Positions 62,252-64,000 of a stretch of DNA of 64,000 bases are shown here, in pieces. Positions within the stretch are counted from its first letter, which is position 1. The number at the start of each line of letters is the position of its first letter. Origin of the DNA: Spinacia oleracea (taxonomy: Eukaryota; Streptophyta; Magnoliopsida; Caryophyllales; Amaranthaceae); assembly GCF_020520425.1 (NCBI RefSeq), contig NC_079488.1, positions 2,023,747 to 2,087,746 of the forward strand, given 5' to 3'. A program made the translations under genes and the position numbers. Under the pieces are notes generated by a model. That model ran no database searches and had not been told where the DNA came from. It was given only the letters and a program-made list of their open reading frames with translations.

Positions 62252-62259
62252 TATAAATA
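62252..62259 (+). promoter_or_regulatory. TATA box in LTR-like segment
   Basis: TATAAATA after CCCTA, at the position expected for the U3/R border of the LTR beginning at 61694. About 30 bases later an A-rich start-site-like region follows. Confidence 0.45.
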
Positions 62260-63400
62260 GTTGTTCATTTAACCAGGAAATTCAATTTCAAAACCAAGCT
62301 TTCACCATTAAAACAATGGAGTTTTCACCATTCTTACCTTCCTCATTTTAATTAAACCACCGCCGACAACACCACTACCTAGCCACCACCACTGTCGAGA
62401 GCCCTCCCAAACACCGCGCACCTTCAAGTTCAGTCAACCAACACCACCCCTTTGCCTTTTCTTCTTCTCACCCTCTTCTGTCTCTCCCTCTCCTCTCCGC
62501 GCGGGCAGCAGCGCCACCCCGTCCCGAACCCACCACCATCAGCGTCGTCGTCCTGGCGTGCTTTTGTGACGCGCCTCCCCCTTCCCTCCGGTAGCAGACC
62601 GCCGCCCAGCGCCACCGTCCTCCTCCTTCCTTCCCCTTCATGCCTTTATAATCTGCCTTCCCTGCTTCCTTGCGTCTTCTTTGTTCCAGGAGGGCAGGAA
62701 CAAACTTTGATTTCCTTCACTCCTCTCCTAATAAGCTGGCCCATCTTGTTTAATTGGGCTTTTGGGTAAGTTGTAACTTGTAAGCCTATAACATGTTTCA
62801 TTTTCCATGCTTATCATTATGTTTATACTAAACATGATACGTAGCTAGTACTACTACTCTAATATTGAACTACATTGTTGTTTTCAAAAAAGAAAATGAA
62901 TTTAAATGTTGAATTTTAATATAGTAAGTTACTAATTTGTCTTACGATGAAATTCATAATATGAAATTAAAAACTAAAATTATTATTATTTAAAGGAAAA
63001 TAGTCTTAATGTATTTATCGTTTTTAATACTAATTAAAATTTATACTTATTTTATATTAAAAGATATCGACCCTCGGGGCTCAGGAAGAACGGTCCATCA
63101 AACGGGACGTATAAACTACGGTTGAGGTAACATCTATTGCTAACACCCACAATCCCCTTATGAAATGTGTTTTATGAGATTATGAAATGTGTTTATAATG
63201 ATATGTTTTATTGGATTGTGGGCTATGAAATGTATTTATAAAGTTTGTTTTATGCATGATGATATTCAAATGTGTTGATAAATGATTTTATAAGAATGAT
63301 GTTTATGAGTTACGAATAAGATACAAAACATGATAAATAAAAGTGTAACAGGTTCTGGCAGTTAGTGGGGTTACTATTTCTAGGTCGTGCACGTACCGCT

Positions 63401-64000
63401 TGTTAGGTTATGATACATATGACAATTCATAAATCATGCGGAAAAACCATAAAGCCAGGAAAGCATATTATTTACACATAATCATTTAGCATAGTTTAGA
63501 TGCATACACTTTGTTGCGTGCCTTCCCTAGCTGCGCCCGAACCGAACAAGAACAAGTCTTTAGGACTCCAAGTGTCGTCCCTCCGTAGATAGTCCACAGC
63601 ACGTCCGGATCCTCCTTAAGCTTGACCAACTAGAATCGCCCATAAGGTACTTAGAATTTTCGGCTAATGTAGGCAAGTAAATGACTGAATTTTTGCTCTC
63701 AAAAATCACTTTGAATACTTTAATTGTGTCTATAAATTATGACCCTAGGCACCTATTTATAGAGGTATGGAAAAGGAACTGGAATCCTATTAGGATACGA
63801 ATTAATTAAACTAGAATCCTAATAGAATTCTTATTTAATTAATTCATCCTTTTAGGTTTAGGAATTTAATCATATGTCGAAACCTGATTGCTTTAGGATT
63901 CGTATAGCACACAAACACACACACGCACGCACAACAGCCCACGAGGGGCGCCATGCGCGCGCGCGCAGCCCGCGAGCTCGCAGCCCATTGCCACGAGGCC
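63401..64000 (-). mobile_element. A/B-family LTR, cut by the window end
   Basis: The 600 bases from TGTTAGGTTATG onward match the left part of the family LTRs (same TATA region, same GTGTCGTCCCTCCGTAG). The inside flank (GTACCGCT) is not a primer site, so this is either a 3' LTR or a solo LTR in minus orientation inserted into the preceding LTR-like segment. The remainder lies outside the window. Confidence 0.85.

Larger units (their letters stand above)
61694..63400 (+). mobile_element. Part of an LTR, probably Ty3/gypsy
   Basis: It starts TGTAATACCCC, a frequent LTR start in plant gypsy elements, and has a TATA box (62252-62259) about 560 bases in, followed by a C/T-rich transcribed-leader-like stretch and a block with CGACCCTCGGGGCTCAGG near 63068. 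No coding region is seen before the next LTR interrupts it at 63401. The far end and target duplication are outside the window, so the call rests on ends and layout only. Confidence 0.45.

Overview
This is 64 kb of plant nuclear DNA, AT-rich, with split genes (GT-AG introns) and many transposable elements. The best reading is a eudicot; the LTR sequences resemble those I associate with Caryophyllales (spinach, beet, quinoa relatives), but that is an impression, not a proof. Only two ordinary gene loci are present, and both are incomplete or damaged in this window.

Left part (1-12.9 kb): remnants of a LINE and of small DNA transposons, then a minus-strand 13-exon gene region that reads as the plant homologue of CLEC16A/Ema, known in Arabidopsis as TT9/GFS9. 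The 13 exons join in frame to 487 codons; the C-terminal part of the protein is not visible to the left of exon 13. Middle left (13.66-27.41 kb): a complete minus-strand Ty3/gypsy chromovirus (Tekay/Del type) bounded by the target duplication CTATG, with 3.1-kb LTRs, an almost intact gag-pol, one gag frameshift, and an extra acidic open reading frame between primer binding site and gag. A solo LTR of a second family sits inside its right LTR (target duplication GAGGG).

Right part (30.7-61.1 kb): a plus-strand homologue of the mitochondrial carrier BTL1. Its third recognisable intron is about 28 kb long because it holds a three-level nest. Copia-type element A (target duplication GCATC) contains a second copy of the same family, element B, in the same orientation (target duplication CGCAG). 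B's left LTR contains a 7.0-kb CACTA transposon (target duplication TCC). The CACTA element carries three exons of a plant TFIIB-related gene (pBRP), a possible Ulp1-protease tail, palindromic subterminal repeats, and about 3.1 kb of 160-bp tandem repeats with a five-unit higher-order period. A Mutator-type MITE (9-bp duplication) is present in A and absent from B. The BTL1 copy has a 4-bp tandem duplication that shifts frame, and it is followed not by its own last exons but by a decayed fragment of a plastid glucose transporter, so the locus is probably a pseudogene.

Right edge (61.7-64 kb): part of another LTR, cut by one more copy of the A/B family LTR that runs out of the window. Apart from the two host loci the sequence is almost wholly mobile-element DNA, and the order of insertion can be read from the target duplications: host gene, then A, then B, then CACTA.
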